Shown: positions 52,004-60,787, counted from the stretch's first letter. The stretch: DNA of 64,000 nucleotides from Prevotella sp. UBA2756 (GCA_002353205.1 DEJE01000056.1:12710-76709); one strand, 5' to 3'. Numbers and translations are program-made. Notes: a model not told the origin generated them from the sequence alone.

Positions 52004-52858
52004 ATGAAGAAGAATGGATTGATGGTCGTGCTGATGGCCGGAGCTCTTGTGCTGACGGGCTGTGCCAGCAAGAAAGACCTGGAGAATTGTCGTCTGGACA
52101 ACCAGAAGCTGATGAACGAGAATAAGGATCTGAACACGTCGTGGTCGGTGACGAAGGAGCAACTGGCGGCCGCCAACGCCCGCGTGACGTCGCTCGAGGA
52201 GCAGTTGGCCCAGACAAAGAAGGACTATGCCGCTCTGCAAGGCTCGCTCGACAAGAGTCTGACCAACGCTTCGCAGAACAACATCTCGATAGAGAAGCTG
52301 GTGGACCAGATCAACGAGTCGAACCAGTACATCCGCCATCTGGTGGAGGTGAAGTCGAAGAGCGACTCGCTGAACATGGTGCTGACGAACAACCTGACGC
52401 GCTCGCTCTCGAAGGAGGAGCTGAAAGAGGTGGACGTGCAGGTGCTCAAGGGCGTGGTCTACATCTCGCTGGCCGACAACATGCTCTACAAGAGCGGCTC
52501 GTATGAAATCAACGACCGCGCTGCCGAGACGCTCTCGAAGATTGCGAAGATCATCAAGGACTACAAAGACTACGATGTGCTCATCGAGGGTAACACCGAC
52601 AATGTACCCATCACGCGCGAGAACATCCGCAACAACTGGGATCTCTCCTGTCTGCGCGCCTCGAGTGTGGTGCAGGCTCTGCAGAACAACTACGGCGTAG
52701 ACCCGAAACGTCTGACCGCAGGAGGCCGCGGTGAGTACAATCCGCTGGCAAAGAACGACACCGAGCTGGGCAAGCAGCGCAACCGCCGCACCCAGATCAT
52801 CATCACTCCGAAGCTCGACCAGTTCATGGATCTCATCGATCAGGCTCCTGAAGAGTAG
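52004..52858 (+). CDS. OmpA-family peptidoglycan-binding lipoprotein
   Basis: 284 residues from the ATG at 52004, chosen because it starts the lipoprotein signal (MKKNGLMVVLMAGALVLTGC) and follows an AAAGGAAAA ribosome site; Mets at 51911 and 51968 add no signal-like sequence. Residues about 30-145 form a coiled coil (NQKLMNENKDLNTSWSVTKE and on). The C-terminal OmpA domain carries VLIEGNTDNVPI, then CLRASSVVQAL and the AGGRGEYNPLAKNDT ... RRTQIIITP block that binds peptidoglycan. Role: tying the outer membrane to the wall (inference). Confidence 0.93.
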   Translation: MKKNGLMVVLMAGALVLTGCASKKDLENCRLDNQKLMNENKDLNTSWSVTKEQLAAANARVTSLEEQLAQTKKDYAALQGSLDKSLTNASQNNISIEKLVDQINESNQYIRHLVEVKSKSDSLNMVLTNNLTRSLSKEELKEVDVQVLKGVVYISLADNMLYKSGSYEINDRAAETLSKIAKIIKDYKDYDVLIEGNTDNVPITRENIRNNWDLSCLRASSVVQALQNNYGVDPKRLTAGGRGEYNPLAKNDTELGKQRNRRTQIIITPKLDQFMDLIDQAPEE

Positions 52859-52864
52859 CTTTTT

Positions 52865-52943
52865 TAGTTAAGAGTTAAGAATTAAGAGGTAAGAATTGAG
52901 AAGTATTGCTTACGATGCAAATGCTTCTTAATTCTTACCTCTT
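52865..52943. repeat. 7-bp repeat forming a long imperfect hairpin between convergent genes
   Basis: Heptamers TTAAGAG/TTAAGAA/GTAAGAA run rightwards from 52865. The arm AAGAGGTAAGAATTGAGAAG (52884-52903) pairs with CTTCTTAATTCTTACCTCTT (52924-52943), almost fully. It lies between the OmpA-like gene and the GH53 gene and may double as a terminator. The pyrimidine-rich heptamers continue to about 52999. Confidence 0.75.
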
Positions 52944-52986
52944 TACTTTTTACCTCTTATTCTTCTTACTTCTTACCTCTTACCAC

Positions 52987-54045
52987 TTACTTCTTACCTC
53001 CCTTGAACGCCTTGAAGCCATCATTGGCCATGTATTGGTTGTCCTTATACTGCTTCAAGGCACCCATCTTATAGCCGAAGTCGGGCGTGGTGATGGGCTC
53101 CCAGTAGACGAGGCCGCGCATGTGTTCGGGCGCATTCCCTATCATATATTCAATCACATCCTTGCACAGTTGCTCGTGATCGTCGGGGATTCCGATCTCC
53201 ACAATCATCGATTCCTTACCGTATTTGCGGTAGATCTCAGCCACGTTGGCGATGCACTGGTCGGCCTTCACGCGCCAGTTCAGGTCAACCACGGGCGGTG
53301 TGGCGAGCCAGTTCATGGCGGGGTAGAGCGACCATCCGAGCATGTCGTAGTGCACGTCGTACTTCTTCAGGATGTCGAGGATGAACTCCGTGCGCTCCAG
53401 CAGGAAGCCGTTGTCGATGTGGACCATCGTGATGGCGTTGGGGCAGATGCGCTTGCAGGTCTGTTCGCCGCGTCGGAACAGCCGTGCGAAGTTCTCCGGG
53501 TGCTCCGTAGCGTCGCCCAGCGGCTTCATGAAGCCCGTGGGCGTCTCGTTGCCCACCTGTATCCACGTGGGTTCCACGCCCGCCTCCATCATGGCGACGA
53601 GCACCTGCTTGGTGTGCATCTCCACCGAGTCGCACAGTTGTTCGATGTTGCACTGCTTCCATTCTTCGGGAACGTGCTGCTTGCTCGGGTCGGCCCACCA
53701 GTTGCTGTAGTGGAAATCGAGCATCACCTGCATGCCGGCACGCTTGGCGCGGACGGCTTTGCTGACCATGTCGCGCGTGTCGCACCATGCAATGCCGTCG
53801 CGGCGGTCGGGGCGGGGGTTCACCCACACGCGCAGGCGCACCATGTTCATGCCGCAGTCCTTCATCATCTGGAAGCCGTCGGTGGGTTTGCCCTCGTCGT
53901 CGACGAGCTGATACTTGGCGTTGTGCTCTATCTGTGTGATCCAACTGATGTCGGCACCCTTGGCAAACGCCGGTGCCTTCTGTGCCGTTGCGGGCATTGC
54001 GGTGGCTGCCATGAGCAGCGCAGCGAGAAGATGTTTCCTGTTCAT
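52987..54045 (-). CDS. GH53 endo-beta-1,4-galactanase
   Basis: 352 residues. Signal peptide MNRKHLLAALLMAATAMPATA. The GH53 barrel shows GADISWITQIEHN at the start, MNMVRLRVWVNP, the acid/base Glu in WIQVGNETPTG near residue 182, and the nucleophile Glu in MIVEIGIP near residue 272. Known activity: cleavage of beta-1,4-galactan in pectic arabinogalactan. Together with the GH2 beta-galactosidase at 22.7-26.1 kb it could degrade galactan to galactose, although the genes are 27 kb apart. It is followed upstream by a GH25 gene, 54 bp away. Confidence 0.92.
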   Translation of the reverse strand: MNRKHLLAALLMAATAMPATAQKAPAFAKGADISWITQIEHNAKYQLVDDEGKPTDGFQMMKDCGMNMVRLRVWVNPRPDRRDGIAWCDTRDMVSKAVRAKRAGMQVMLDFHYSNWWADPSKQHVPEEWKQCNIEQLCDSVEMHTKQVLVAMMEAGVEPTWIQVGNETPTGFMKPLGDATEHPENFARLFRRGEQTCKRICPNAITMVHIDNGFLLERTEFILDILKKYDVHYDMLGWSLYPAMNWLATPPVVDLNWRVKADQCIANVAEIYRKYGKESMIVEIGIPDDHEQLCKDVIEYMIGNAPEHMRGLVYWEPITTPDFGYKMGALKQYKDNQYMANDGFKAFKGGKK

Positions 54046-54099
54046 AGGTGTTGTTGATTGGTGATAGGGTTTTGAAAAAGAGTCTTGGCGCCTTCGCCG

Positions 54100-55836
54100 C
54101 TATTGGGCTCGTATGCTGTCTTGCTCGAGAAACGCCTCGTATTGGTCGCGGTAGCCGTTGAACACGTTGATGTCCACCTCGCCGTGGATGCCTCGCACCC
54201 GTCCGTCGGGCGCCAGTTGCCAGATGGTGAGCCGCAGGTCGGGCTTGTATTCGCCGTAGCGGGCTATCCAGATGCGGTAGTCGCGCTTGATGTCGGGAGC
54301 ATTGGCGAGGTGTTTCGTCACGAAGTTCTGGTTCACGTAGAGGATGGGCTTCACACCCACGCGCTCCTCGACGAGCTTGAGCCACGTCCGCACGGCCGAG
54401 AGCAGCTTCTCCGTTCCGCCGTAGTGGCTGATCTGCGCGTTCGTGGGCTCCACGTCGAGCACGGGGGGCAGGTCTCCGGGCCTGAACCGCGAGTTCTTCA
54501 GGAAGAAGCTCACCTGCTCGCGCACGGCGCTCTTCACCGAGAAGAAGTGATAGGTTCCCACGCGTATGCTGGCCTGTCGCGCCCTCACGTAGTCCGAATT
54601 GTAGTATTTGTTCACCACGCTGGCACCCTCGGTGCTCTTGATGAAGCAGAAGTCGACGGGGTAGTCCACGCTGCCACTGATGCGTTTCGGGCTCTTCGAC
54701 CCGAGATGAGTGATGCGCACCTGGGGCCATGTGATGCCGTATTTGTGGCGCCCTTTCTCGTGCTGGTGTCGCGAGATGTCTATTCCGTAGACGTGTTCGG
54801 CGGTGTAGGTGAGTCGTTCGCCTTGGTATACGTCGTCGCGCCATTCGCCGATGCGCACCTTGCCGTCGCTGTCGAGCGAGATGCCGAAGCCGTTGCGCTG
54901 TCCGTTGGCCCACATGCCGTCGTAGATCTTGCCGTTCGGACTGTGCATGGTGCCGTGACCCTGGGGTTGCCATTGGCTGTCGGTCTCGCCGTGGTAGACG
55001 CCGTTGGTGGTCTGCACCACGGCGTTCACGGTGTCGGAGGGAATGCTTCTGATGGAGTCGGCCTCGCGGCGCAGGGCTATTGAGAACTGTGAATCGTAGA
55101 GGGCGTAGGCACTGTCGGGCATCCAGCGGTCCGCTGTCTGCACCATACAGGTCCCCGTCGTGCCGTCCATCTCGCTGATGGTGCATGGAATGCTGTTCTC
55201 GCCGTCGGTGGGCAGGGCGTATTGCTGCACCAGGCGCACCTGCATCTTGCCCCGGCGCGTGCTGTCGGAGAGCAGATCCACCACCTTGCTGATGTTCTGC
55301 AGCTCCACTTCCGACGTCGTCTTGTAGTTGGCGATGGTGTTGTAGCCTTCGTCCATCACGTTGTGCACACGCAGGAAGTAGTCCAGTTCCTCGATGCGTT
55401 TCTCCAGAGCAGCGGCGCGATGCGTCAGCACCGGCAGCCTTTGGCTCAGCGTGGCGGCGATGCTGTCGTTGGCCGTCTTCTCCCAAGGTGCGGGATCGGT
55501 GCCCTCGGCGAGCAACCGTCCGCGACAGGCGGGCGTGAAGAAGCGTCGTGTCCACACGCCTGTCACCATCCGCCGGCTCTTTGGAATGTCGAGGCCGTTC
55601 GTCGAGATGCGAGCCGTCTGCCAGTGGTCGTAGTCGTCCATGTAGAACAGTGGTTCTCCGTCGATGCCGATCTCGTAGTGCGTGCTGTATTCGAGCAGAG
55701 CCTGGCTGTGTTCCAGCCTTTCGTCGTCGGTGGGCAGGAGCCGCATGACGAGCAGAATGGCCATAACCAAAAACAACAGTGCAGCCATTGCTAGCCCCAC
55801 TGTTGTCTTTCTGTCAATCTGTTTGGCTTTACCCAT
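54100..55836 (-). CDS. Membrane-anchored MORN-repeat GH25 lysozyme-like protein
   Basis: 578 residues. An N-terminal anchor (TVGLAMAALLFLVMAILLVM) precedes a coiled, unassigned extracytoplasmic region (residues about 40-270). Two to three MORN repeats follow (GHGTMHSPNGKIYDGMWANG, GFGISLDSDGKVRIGEWRDD). The C-terminal GH25 domain begins YGIDISRHQ (catalytic Asp), with FIKSTEGASV, PPVLDVEPTN and DINVFNG. GH25 enzymes cut the glycan strand of peptidoglycan. The combination of anchor, MORN and GH25 in one chain suggests wall remodelling from the inner membrane, not a secreted lysin. Family call firm; the N-terminal region is not recognised. Confidence 0.88.
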   Translation of the reverse strand: MGKAKQIDRKTTVGLAMAALLFLVMAILLVMRLLPTDDERLEHSQALLEYSTHYEIGIDGEPLFYMDDYDHWQTARISTNGLDIPKSRRMVTGVWTRRFFTPACRGRLLAEGTDPAPWEKTANDSIAATLSQRLPVLTHRAAALEKRIEELDYFLRVHNVMDEGYNTIANYKTTSEVELQNISKVVDLLSDSTRRGKMQVRLVQQYALPTDGENSIPCTISEMDGTTGTCMVQTADRWMPDSAYALYDSQFSIALRREADSIRSIPSDTVNAVVQTTNGVYHGETDSQWQPQGHGTMHSPNGKIYDGMWANGQRNGFGISLDSDGKVRIGEWRDDVYQGERLTYTAEHVYGIDISRHQHEKGRHKYGITWPQVRITHLGSKSPKRISGSVDYPVDFCFIKSTEGASVVNKYYNSDYVRARQASIRVGTYHFFSVKSAVREQVSFFLKNSRFRPGDLPPVLDVEPTNAQISHYGGTEKLLSAVRTWLKLVEERVGVKPILYVNQNFVTKHLANAPDIKRDYRIWIARYGEYKPDLRLTIWQLAPDGRVRGIHGEVDINVFNGYRDQYEAFLEQDSIRAQ

Positions 55837-55887
55837 TTCGTTGTTTTAGTCGATTTTTTTATCGGCTTCGGGGTCTCATATCTCGCT

Positions 55888-57216
55888 TTAGTCTATCTCT
55901 TCATCGGCTTCGTAGCCGCCCATCTCGCGAATGCCGTTCTTCAGCATGGTGTATTGCTGGTAGAGATGGTTCACGGCTTCCTCACCGTGGGTGTAATCGT
56001 GCATGGGGCTCTTCAGGAAGAAGCTCAGGAAGCGCTGCGTGCCGTAGCGTCCGGCGCGTGCGGCGAGGTCGCTCAGCAGGCAGAGGTCGAGGCAAACGGG
56101 TGCTGCGAGGATGCTGTCGCGGCAGAGGAAGTTGATCTTCACCTGCATCGGGTAGCCCATCCATCCGAAGATGTCGATGTTGTCCCACGACTCTTTGTTG
56201 TCGTTGCGCGGCGGATAGAAGTTGATGCGCACCTTGTGGTAGTACTGCGTGTCGTCGTCGTTGCCGTGACCGTAGAGGTCGGGCTGCGCGTCGGGCTTCA
56301 GGATGGTCTCCAGTGTGGACAGCTTGCTCACCTCTTTGGTGCGGAAGTTCATGGGCTCGTCGAGCACCAGACCGTCGCGGTTGCCGAGGATATTGGTCGA
56401 GAACCATCCGTTGAGTCCCAGACATCGTGTCCCGATGATGGGCGCGAAGCCGCTCTTGACGAGTGTCTGTCCGGTCTTGAAGTCCTTGCCGGCGATGGGC
56501 ATGTGCGTCTTCTCGGCCAGTTCCCACATGGCGGGAATGTCGACGGTGGTGTTGGGTGCGCCCATGATGAAGGGCGCCCCTTCGCTGAGTGCGGCGTAGG
56601 CGTAGCACATCGACGGCGCCACATGCTGCCGGTCGTCAGCTTTCATGGCCTGTTCCAGGTCGCTGAGCTTGTAGTGGACGCTCTCGTCAACCGGCACGTA
56701 GATCTCCGTCGAGGCGGCCCAGAGCACCACGATGCGCTGGCAACCGTTCTTGGCCTTGAACGATCGGATGTCCTCGCGCAGTGCTTCCACCATATCCCAG
56801 CGCGTCGCGCAGTCTTTCACGTTGTCGCCGTCGATGCGCTTGGCGTAGTTCTTGTCGAAGGCGGCCTTCATCGGTACGATGGTCTCCAGCTCGTCGCGCA
56901 CGGGATTGATGTCTTTTTCCTGCAGCACCTGAGCATACATGGCGGCCTGGTAGGCGTTCTGCGGGTATACGTCCCACGTGCCGAAGACGATATCGTCGAG
57001 CTTGGCCATCGGTACGATGTCGCCGTAGTGCAGGTATTTCTTCTCGTTGCCGCGTCCCATGCGGATCTTGTCATATTGTGTCATCGAGCCAATGGGCTTG
57101 GCCAGACCTTTTCGAGCCATCAGGACGCCCGTCATGAATGTCGTGGCTACGGCTCCGCAGCCCACGACGAGAATTCCCAGTTTGCCCTCTGCAGGCTTCA
57201 CGTTTATTGATTGCAT
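55888..57216 (-). CDS. ino1: myo-Inositol-1-phosphate synthase
   Basis: 442 residues. NAD-binding ILVVGCGAVATTFMTGV at the N terminus, then VVLWAASTEIYVPVDESVHY, the GKDFKTGQTLVKSGFAPI active-site Lys block and GWFSTNILGNRDGLVLDEP. It converts glucose-6-phosphate to inositol-3-phosphate. In Bacteroides this enzyme feeds inositol phospho- and sphingolipids. Here its only close partner is a methyltransferase gene 59 bp upstream; no phosphatidyl-inositol-type transferase is in the window. Confidence 0.95.
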   Translation of the reverse strand: MQSINVKPAEGKLGILVVGCGAVATTFMTGVLMARKGLAKPIGSMTQYDKIRMGRGNEKKYLHYGDIVPMAKLDDIVFGTWDVYPQNAYQAAMYAQVLQEKDINPVRDELETIVPMKAAFDKNYAKRIDGDNVKDCATRWDMVEALREDIRSFKAKNGCQRIVVLWAASTEIYVPVDESVHYKLSDLEQAMKADDRQHVAPSMCYAYAALSEGAPFIMGAPNTTVDIPAMWELAEKTHMPIAGKDFKTGQTLVKSGFAPIIGTRCLGLNGWFSTNILGNRDGLVLDEPMNFRTKEVSKLSTLETILKPDAQPDLYGHGNDDDTQYYHKVRINFYPPRNDNKESWDNIDIFGWMGYPMQVKINFLCRDSILAAPVCLDLCLLSDLAARAGRYGTQRFLSFFLKSPMHDYTHGEEAVNHLYQQYTMLKNGIREMGGYEADEEID

Positions 57217-57275
57217 CTCGTCTTTTTTTTGCTTAAATATGTTCGTTTCTTTTTCCTTTTCGTTACACTATGCGC

Positions 57276-58232
57276 TCACTGCTGGCGGGCGCCTTCCTGT
57301 TTCACCGGTTTGCGCAGCACCCATTCCTGGTAGCTGAGCACGTCGGTATTCGAGAAATCATATCCCAGATATCCCAGGATGATGTTGGTCACGAACTGGT
57401 CGGGCAGCAGCTTGAACATCAGGCGGGCCTTCCAGGGCCGTTCGAGGATGTTCGCCGCCTTGCGCTCCAGCGCCTTCAGGTCGGGGCGGATGTTGGTTGT
57501 GTAGTCCGTCTGGCTCTCCACCACCAGGCCGCAGTTCGTGTAGTGGCGTTTCAGTTCGTCGCCCGACTCGATGATCGCGCTGGCTCCGCCCTTCGACAGC
57601 AGTGCGATGGCCTTCTGAATGTGCTCGTCGTAGCTCTCGAAGGGAGCACCGAGGGCGTAGTCGTAGACAATCATGCAGCCCCCGGGCTTCAGCACGCGCT
57701 CCACTTCACGGTAGATGCGCTCCTTGTCGGAGTTGTGGACGATGGTCTCGATGGCGTACATCACGTCGATGGAGTTGTCGTCGAACTGCGGCAGCTGGCA
57801 GTAGTCGGCTCGGTAGAGGTGCACGTTGGCGGGGATGTCCTTCTTCCTCATGGGCGAAAGGTCAATGCCGTAGAACGTTGCCTTCGGGTGTCGGCGTGCC
57901 AGATAGAAGATGTTGGAGCCCTGTCCGAAGCCGAATTCCAGCACGCGGTGCCCGTCGCGGATGTGCTCCGAGATGGAGTCGGGCTGGCGGTAGGTATCTT
58001 TGTCGGTGAACGACTGCCCGTCATCCGAGATGCGGAAGTGCATGAAGCCGTCGTGCGAGTGGTATCGCCTGTAAGCCCACATGTTGATGCGGTAGTAGGA
58101 GCGTATCTGCTTCAGCGAGTTTTTGTCGCCTTTGATGTACTTGTCGAGGTCGAGAAACCTCGCCATGGCATCGATTTTTTCGTGCAGGCGCTGTATGCCG
58201 TTTGTGGTGTGAGTTTTGTTGTTCGTAACCAT
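57276..58232 (-). CDS. Class I SAM-dependent methyltransferase
   Basis: 318 residues. Motif I is VLEFGFGQGSNIFYLARR near residue 95; post-I acidic residue in FYGIDLSP; IDVMYAIETIVH and VLKPGGCMIVYDY complete the fold. The N-terminal 90 residues (RFLDLDKYIKGDKNSLKQIR) and the C-terminal lysine/arginine-rich helices look like sterol/cyclopropane/phospholipid methyltransferase types. Co-transcription with ino1 suggests a lipid or inositol-lipid substrate (inference). Confidence 0.85.
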   Translation of the reverse strand: MVTNNKTHTTNGIQRLHEKIDAMARFLDLDKYIKGDKNSLKQIRSYYRINMWAYRRYHSHDGFMHFRISDDGQSFTDKDTYRQPDSISEHIRDGHRVLEFGFGQGSNIFYLARRHPKATFYGIDLSPMRKKDIPANVHLYRADYCQLPQFDDNSIDVMYAIETIVHNSDKERIYREVERVLKPGGCMIVYDYALGAPFESYDEHIQKAIALLSKGGASAIIESGDELKRHYTNCGLVVESQTDYTTNIRPDLKALERKAANILERPWKARLMFKLLPDQFVTNIILGYLGYDFSNTDVLSYQEWVLRKPVKQEGARQQ

Positions 58233-58251
58233 TTCGTTTCGCTATTGACTG

Positions 58252-58259
58252 CAAAAATA
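58252..58259 (-). promoter_or_regulatory. -7 element of the methyltransferase-ino1 operon
   Basis: Minus strand TATTTTTG, 20 bp before the start codon; no well-spaced -33. Confidence 0.45.
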
Positions 58260-58377
58260 TGAAAACCTTTCCAAAAAAGAGAGTATTTCACATTTTTTGT
58301 ACAAGGAAAACAGTGAAAACCGTAAAAATGAATCTTAATACAGCGTTTTTGGTAGGTCTTTTCTCGATTTTCTTTCG

Positions 58378-58385
58378 TACCTTTG
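58378..58385 (+). promoter_or_regulatory. -7 element before the DUF3737 gene
   Basis: TACCTTTG in CTTTCGTACCTTTGCACG, 31 bp before the ATG at 58416. The two -7 elements at 58252 and 58378 make this a divergent control region. Confidence 0.6.
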
Positions 58386-58415
58386 CACGCAAAACAAGAG
58401 AAAGGAAAGAAAAGA

Positions 58416-59264
58416 ATGGAAATCATCAAAGACCAACAGTTTGGCGGTGAACGGCCGCTCTTCGCCATCCACGACACACGTCTGGAAAACGTTACTATCA
58501 CCGAAGGGGAGTCGGGCATCAAGTGCTGCCACGACCTGGAGGCCGACCACTGCCGCTTCATCGGCAAGTATCCCTGGTGGCACGTCGACCGTTCGCTCAT
58601 CACCAACTGCTACTTCGAGGTGGGTTCGCGCTCGGCCATCTGGTATTCCAACGACATGGTGATGCGCGACAGCGTCATCGACGGGCCGAAATTCTTCCGC
58701 GAGATGCGCAACCTGACGCTCGAGAACGTTGTCATCAACGATGCCGACGAGACCTTCTGGCGCGTCGACGGCCTGAAGCTGCGCAACGTGAAGCTCCACG
58801 ACGGCACATATCCCTTCATGTTCTCACGCCATATCGACGTCGACGGGCTGGAGAGCGACTCGAAATACGTGTTCCAGTACTGCCGCGACGTCGTCGTGCG
58901 CAACGCACGCATCACCACGAAAGACTCGTTCTGGGAGTGCGAGAACGTGGTGGTCTACGACAGTGTCATCGACGGTGAGTACGTCGGATGGCACAGCAAG
59001 AACATCCGCTTCGTGCGATGCCACTTCACAGGCGAGCAGCCCTTCTGCTATGTGGAGCAGCTGGTGCTGGAAGACTGCACCTTCGGGGCCGACTGCGACC
59101 GCATGTTCGAGGATTCCGACGTGCAGGCCACCATCCGCGGCGCGGTGACCAACATCAAGAACCCGCGCACGGGGCGCATCGAGGCCGACGCCATCGGCTC
59201 CGTCACCATCGACGAGAACGTCAAGCAGCCGGCCGATTGTCAGATCGTCGTTCGTAATTCGTAG
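58416..59264 (+). CDS. DUF3737 family right-handed beta-helix-like protein
   Basis: 282 residues from the ATG at 58416 (ribosome site GAAAGGAAAG). Repeating strands such as SLITNCYFEVGSRSAIWYSN, LTLENVVINDADETFWRVDG and LRNVKLHDGTYPFMFSRHI suggest a beta-helix, and the whole matches DUF3737. No signal peptide, so probably cytoplasmic. Function not established. The last codons (RNS stop) run into CGTAGTTCATAGCTGACAG, again repeat-like DNA. No operon partner. Confidence 0.85.
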   Translation: MEIIKDQQFGGERPLFAIHDTRLENVTITEGESGIKCCHDLEADHCRFIGKYPWWHVDRSLITNCYFEVGSRSAIWYSNDMVMRDSVIDGPKFFREMRNLTLENVVINDADETFWRVDGLKLRNVKLHDGTYPFMFSRHIDVDGLESDSKYVFQYCRDVVVRNARITTKDSFWECENVVVYDSVIDGEYVGWHSKNIRFVRCHFTGEQPFCYVEQLVLEDCTFGADCDRMFEDSDVQATIRGAVTNIKNPRTGRIEADAIGSVTIDENVKQPADCQIVVRNS

Positions 59265-59315
59265 TTCATAGCTGACAGTAACTGCTTAGTCATGTCGAAC
59301 CAAAAGGTCATTTAA

Positions 59316-59403
59316 GGACAAAAATCTTCAAAAATCTGACACAATGGTTACCAAACCAGCACCTAATTATTGATTTTCGGAAGATTTTTGCAGATTTTTG
59401 TCC
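59316..59403. repeat. MITE-like 22-bp inverted repeat
   Basis: GGACAAAAATCTTCAAAAAT and CT (59316-59337) faces its near-exact complement at 59382-59403 (one mismatch); each arm is itself a tandem of CAAAAATCT. Outside these, GTAACTGCT (59277-59285) and AGCAGTTAC (59420-59428 region) form a second matching pair. It sits in the 199-bp gap between DUF3737 and the aminotransferase. Confidence 0.8.
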
Positions 59404-59463
59404 AAAGAAGAGGCATAACCGAGCAGTTACAGTTGACAGGTTAACAAGTTTACAAGTGGAAAA

Positions 59464-60621
59464 ATGAGATACAACTTCGACGAAATCATACCCCGCCGCC
59501 ACACCAACAGCGTGAAGTGGGACGAGGCGGCCGACGACAACATGCTGCCCCTCTGGGTGGCCGACATGGACTTCCGAACCCTGCCGCAGATCGTAGAAGC
59601 CCTGCACCGACGCGTCGACCACGGCATCTTCGGCTACACCCACGTGCCCGAAAGCTACTATCAGGCCGTCATCGGATGGTTCAGCCGCCGTCACGGCCTC
59701 CACGGCATCGGCCGCAACGACATCATCTACACATCGGGCGTCGTGCCGGCCATCTCGGCCATCGTGCGCGCGCTGACGCTGCCGGGCGACAAAGTGCTCA
59801 TCCAGACACCCGTCTACAACTGCTTCTTCTCCAGCATCCGCAACCAGGGATGCAGCATCGAGGAGAACCCTCTCGTCTATGCCGACAACACCTACACCGT
59901 AGACTGGGACGACTTCGAGCGCCGATGCGCCGACAGCCGCGTGCGCATCTTTATCCTCTGCAACCCCCACAACCCCGCAGGGCGCGTGTGGACGGCCGAC
60001 GAGCTGCTGCGCATGGGGGAGATATGCCGCCGCCACGACGTCTTCGTCATCGCCGACGAGATACACTGCGAGCTCGTGATGCCCGGCTATTGCTACACAC
60101 CCTTCGCATCGCTCTCGGCCGACTTCATGCGCCACAGTGCCACCTGCGTGGCACCCACCAAGGCGTTCAACATCGCCGGACTGCAGATTGCCAACATCAT
60201 CGTCGGCGACCCCGAGCGCCGCGAGCGCATCGACCGCGCCATCAATCTCCACGAGGTGTGCGACGTCAACCCCTTCGGCGTCATCGCCACCGAGGCGGCC
60301 TATACCGACGAGGGCGCCGAATGGCTGCGCCAGCTCAACGAGTACCTCTACGGCAACTACCAGATGCTGTGCCACTTCATTGGCGAGCGCATGCCGCAGC
60401 TGCGCGTCGTCAGGCTCGAAGGCACCTACCTCGTGTGGGTGGACTGCTCGGCCCTGGGCTTGTCGTCGACCGATATCACCGACCGTCTCTACCGTCATCA
60501 CGACGTGTGGTTCAACGACGGGGCGATGTATGGCGAGCGCCAGCCCTTCATCCGCATCAACATCGCCTGTCCGCGCGCCGTCCTGCGCGAAGCCCTTGAG
60601 CGGTTTGCTTCGTTTGCCTGA
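59464..60621 (+). CDS. MalY/PatB-family aminotransferase (cystathionine beta-lyase type)
   Basis: 385 residues. PLP fold I: start MRYNFDEIIPRRHTNSVKWD, LPLWVADMDF, TSGVVPAISAIVRALT, NPHNPAGRVW, VIADEIHCELVMPG and the PLP-lysine in APTKAFNIAGLQ, finishing with FIRINIACPRAVLREALERF. These are the marks of MalY/PatB C-S lyases, which cleave cystathionine or related sulphur amino acids; sulphide release in some oral bacteria is due to this family. Lone gene, ended by a strong terminator. Confidence 0.9.
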   Translation: MRYNFDEIIPRRHTNSVKWDEAADDNMLPLWVADMDFRTLPQIVEALHRRVDHGIFGYTHVPESYYQAVIGWFSRRHGLHGIGRNDIIYTSGVVPAISAIVRALTLPGDKVLIQTPVYNCFFSSIRNQGCSIEENPLVYADNTYTVDWDDFERRCADSRVRIFILCNPHNPAGRVWTADELLRMGEICRRHDVFVIADEIHCELVMPGYCYTPFASLSADFMRHSATCVAPTKAFNIAGLQIANIIVGDPERRERIDRAINLHEVCDVNPFGVIATEAAYTDEGAEWLRQLNEYLYGNYQMLCHFIGERMPQLRVVRLEGTYLVWVDCSALGLSSTDITDRLYRHHDVWFNDGAMYGERQPFIRINIACPRAVLREALERFASFA

Positions 60622-60715
60622 CGAGTTGGTTTCTTTAGTTGACAAGTTCTTGCTTTGCAAGCGACCAAAGGTCGAGCGGGCAAGTTGACGAGTTAATACT
60701 TCTGTGACAAGTTCT
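60622..60715 (+). repeat. 8-bp repeat array with hairpin pair, second copy
   Basis: GTTGACAAGTT and GTTGACGAGTT units flank CTTGC-TTT-GCAAG (60648-60660) and CGACC-AAA-GGTCG (60662-60674), then GAGCGGGCAAGTTGACGAG. Compared with 39476-39617, both hairpin stems differ in sequence but remain paired. Stop codon TGA of the aminotransferase is followed directly by CGAGTTGG. Confidence 0.85.
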
Positions 60716-60720
60716 TAACA

Positions 60721-60775
60721 TGCCAAACGAAAGCATTCCTGTTGACAGAAGGAAGCTTTCGTTTGGCATTTTTCG
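60721..60775 (+). terminator. Terminator of the aminotransferase gene
   Basis: TGCCAAACGAAAGC (60721-60734) pairs perfectly with GCTTTCGTTTGGCA (60755-60768), followed by TTTTTCG. Confidence 0.9.
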
Positions 60776-60787
60776 TCTTTCCGCTTT

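Noticed and set aside
53285..55555. A 756-codon minus-strand frame across the GH53 and GH25 genes
   Set aside because: Low-complexity Arg/His-rich shadow of two well-recognised proteins.
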